Below, one piece after another: positions 63,479-64,000 of a DNA stretch of 64,000 bases. Both the position numbers and the translations under genes were made by a program. Positions within the stretch are counted from its first letter, which is position 1. Every line of letters begins with the position of its first letter. The notes beneath the pieces were generated by a model. The model saw nothing but the letters and a program-made list of their open reading frames with translations, did not search any database and was not told the origin of the DNA. Origin of the DNA: Flavobacteria bacterium BBFL7 (GTDB lineage Bacteria > Bacteroidota > Bacteroidia > Flavobacteriales > Flavobacteriaceae); the NCBI GenBank assembly GCA_000153385.1, contig CH672375.1, positions 292,352-356,351 of the forward strand. The letters are read 5' to 3'.

Positions 63479-64000
63479 CTTTTGTAGTTTTGGGCTGATA
63501 ATAATTAGGTGGAAAACCATTTAAACGTCGCCATAGCTCATACCAAATAGGTACATCTTCTAACAAAGCGATTGTGTAAGCACCTGAGCCAGCACGTAAT
63601 GCCGTAGGCCACGGATGATCATTCTCATCTGGAGCAAGCAGCACGCGATACTTACCATTATCACTAATAAAAGTTTCGACCGCTACTACTTTTGCGCCAT
63701 AGGTTCCATAGGAAACATTAGGCCAACCAGAAAAAACAATGGATGGCCATCCATCAAATTGCACACGAACTTCTTCTCCCAAATGAATGAGTGGTAAATC
63801 AAGCGGTTCTACATAAGTTTCTACCGCTAGATCATAGTCTGCAGGCATGACATTAACAAGCGGTTCACCTTCTTTAAAAGTTTCTCCTAATCCACCAAAG
63901 ATGGCCTTGTTGATATAACCATTTTGTGGTGCGGTAATAAAATAAAGATCATTACGCATTTGGTAATTTGTACGATCTGATTCTAATTTAGACACCTGAG
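63459..64000 (-). CDS. HlyD-family periplasmic adaptor, C-terminal part (partial)
   Basis: Only the last 180 codons are inside the window; the frame is open to the edge. The visible part runs from the end of a coiled coil (QVSKLESDRTNYQMRND) through a lipoyl/barrel-sandwich strand (APQNGYINKAIFGGLGETFK, then GEPLVNVMPADYDLAVETYV) to a beta-barrel domain (RVQFDGWPSIVFSGW). It ends in a short basic tail (TKDADKKK). This adaptor joins an inner-membrane pump, encoded upstream beyond the edge, to the TolC-like protein next to it. The cargo is unknown. Confidence 0.88.
   Translation of the reverse strand, partial: QVSKLESDRTNYQMRNDLYFITAPQNGYINKAIFGGLGETFKEGEPLVNVMPADYDLAVETYVEPLDLPLIHLGEEVRVQFDGWPSIVFSGWPNVSYGTYGAKVVAVETFISDNGKYRVLLAPDENDHPWPTALRAGSGAYTIALLEDVPIWYELWRRLNGFPPNYYQPKTTKDADKKK

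Overview
The window looks like the chromosome of a marine Flavobacteriaceae bacterium (Bacteroidota). Three things point there. Gene order is typical of the group (purM-prfA-pyrF; MerR/M23 peptidase/alaS). Two proteins carry type IX secretion (T9SS) C-terminal sorting domains. Likely promoters have the Bacteroidota -7 box TAnnTTTG, sometimes only a few bases before the ATG. The genus (Nonlabens-like) is a guess. I see no rRNA, tRNA, CRISPR array, transposase, integrase or phage gene.

Layout. 1-3.3 kb: end of purM, a membrane protein, msrA, prfA, pyrF. 3.4-9.9 kb: a membrane-anchored MORN-tailed protein, an alpha/beta hydrolase next to a LuxR-type regulator, an acyl-CoA carboxylase beta subunit, and a retropepsin-like lipoprotein. 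10-21.7 kb: a MoCo-sulfurase-like PLP enzyme followed by katG, a SulP transporter, a DEAD-box helicase, lipoproteins, a CPBP protease, a lemA-TPM-TPM operon and a small SSB. 22-31.8 kb: an accessory, partly AT-rich block with a short AraC protein, an AhpD-like protein, an MFS pump and a redox/detoxification cluster. That cluster holds a Zn-finger flavin monooxygenase, TetR, a second AhpD-like protein, an EthD-like protein, a FrnE/DsbA oxidoreductase, an AhpC-like protein and a HAD dehalogenase. 31.8-48 kb: housekeeping genes (MerR, M23 peptidase, alaS, GSCFA, an ECF-sigma/anti-sigma/Spy-like operon, Bax inhibitor-1, MtfA-like peptidase, ettA, two methyltransferases). 47.4-50.3 kb: a metal-homeostasis group (ZIP, Fur/Zur, CobW GTPase, MerC-like). 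50.4-64 kb: hemolysin III, nitronate monooxygenase, a T9SS subtilase with mnmA, a fasciclin lipoprotein, a GreA-like protein, rluF, a 1202-aa modular T9SS protein, and a TolC/HlyD export pair that runs off the window.

The most striking signal no gene explains is a perfect 16-bp palindrome, CGCTTTCGCGAAAGCG. It occurs 11 times exactly and at least 3 times with one mismatch, both between genes and inside coding regions. All three of its reading frames are open (AFAKA, RFRES, LSRKR) and all three are used in proteins here. It is absent from about 20.2 to 33.2 kb, a gap that contains the accessory block. A second result is a matched pair of 20-bp operators on either side of the tetR gene. They define a likely regulon for the redox cluster, which is the best candidate here for a poorly described system.
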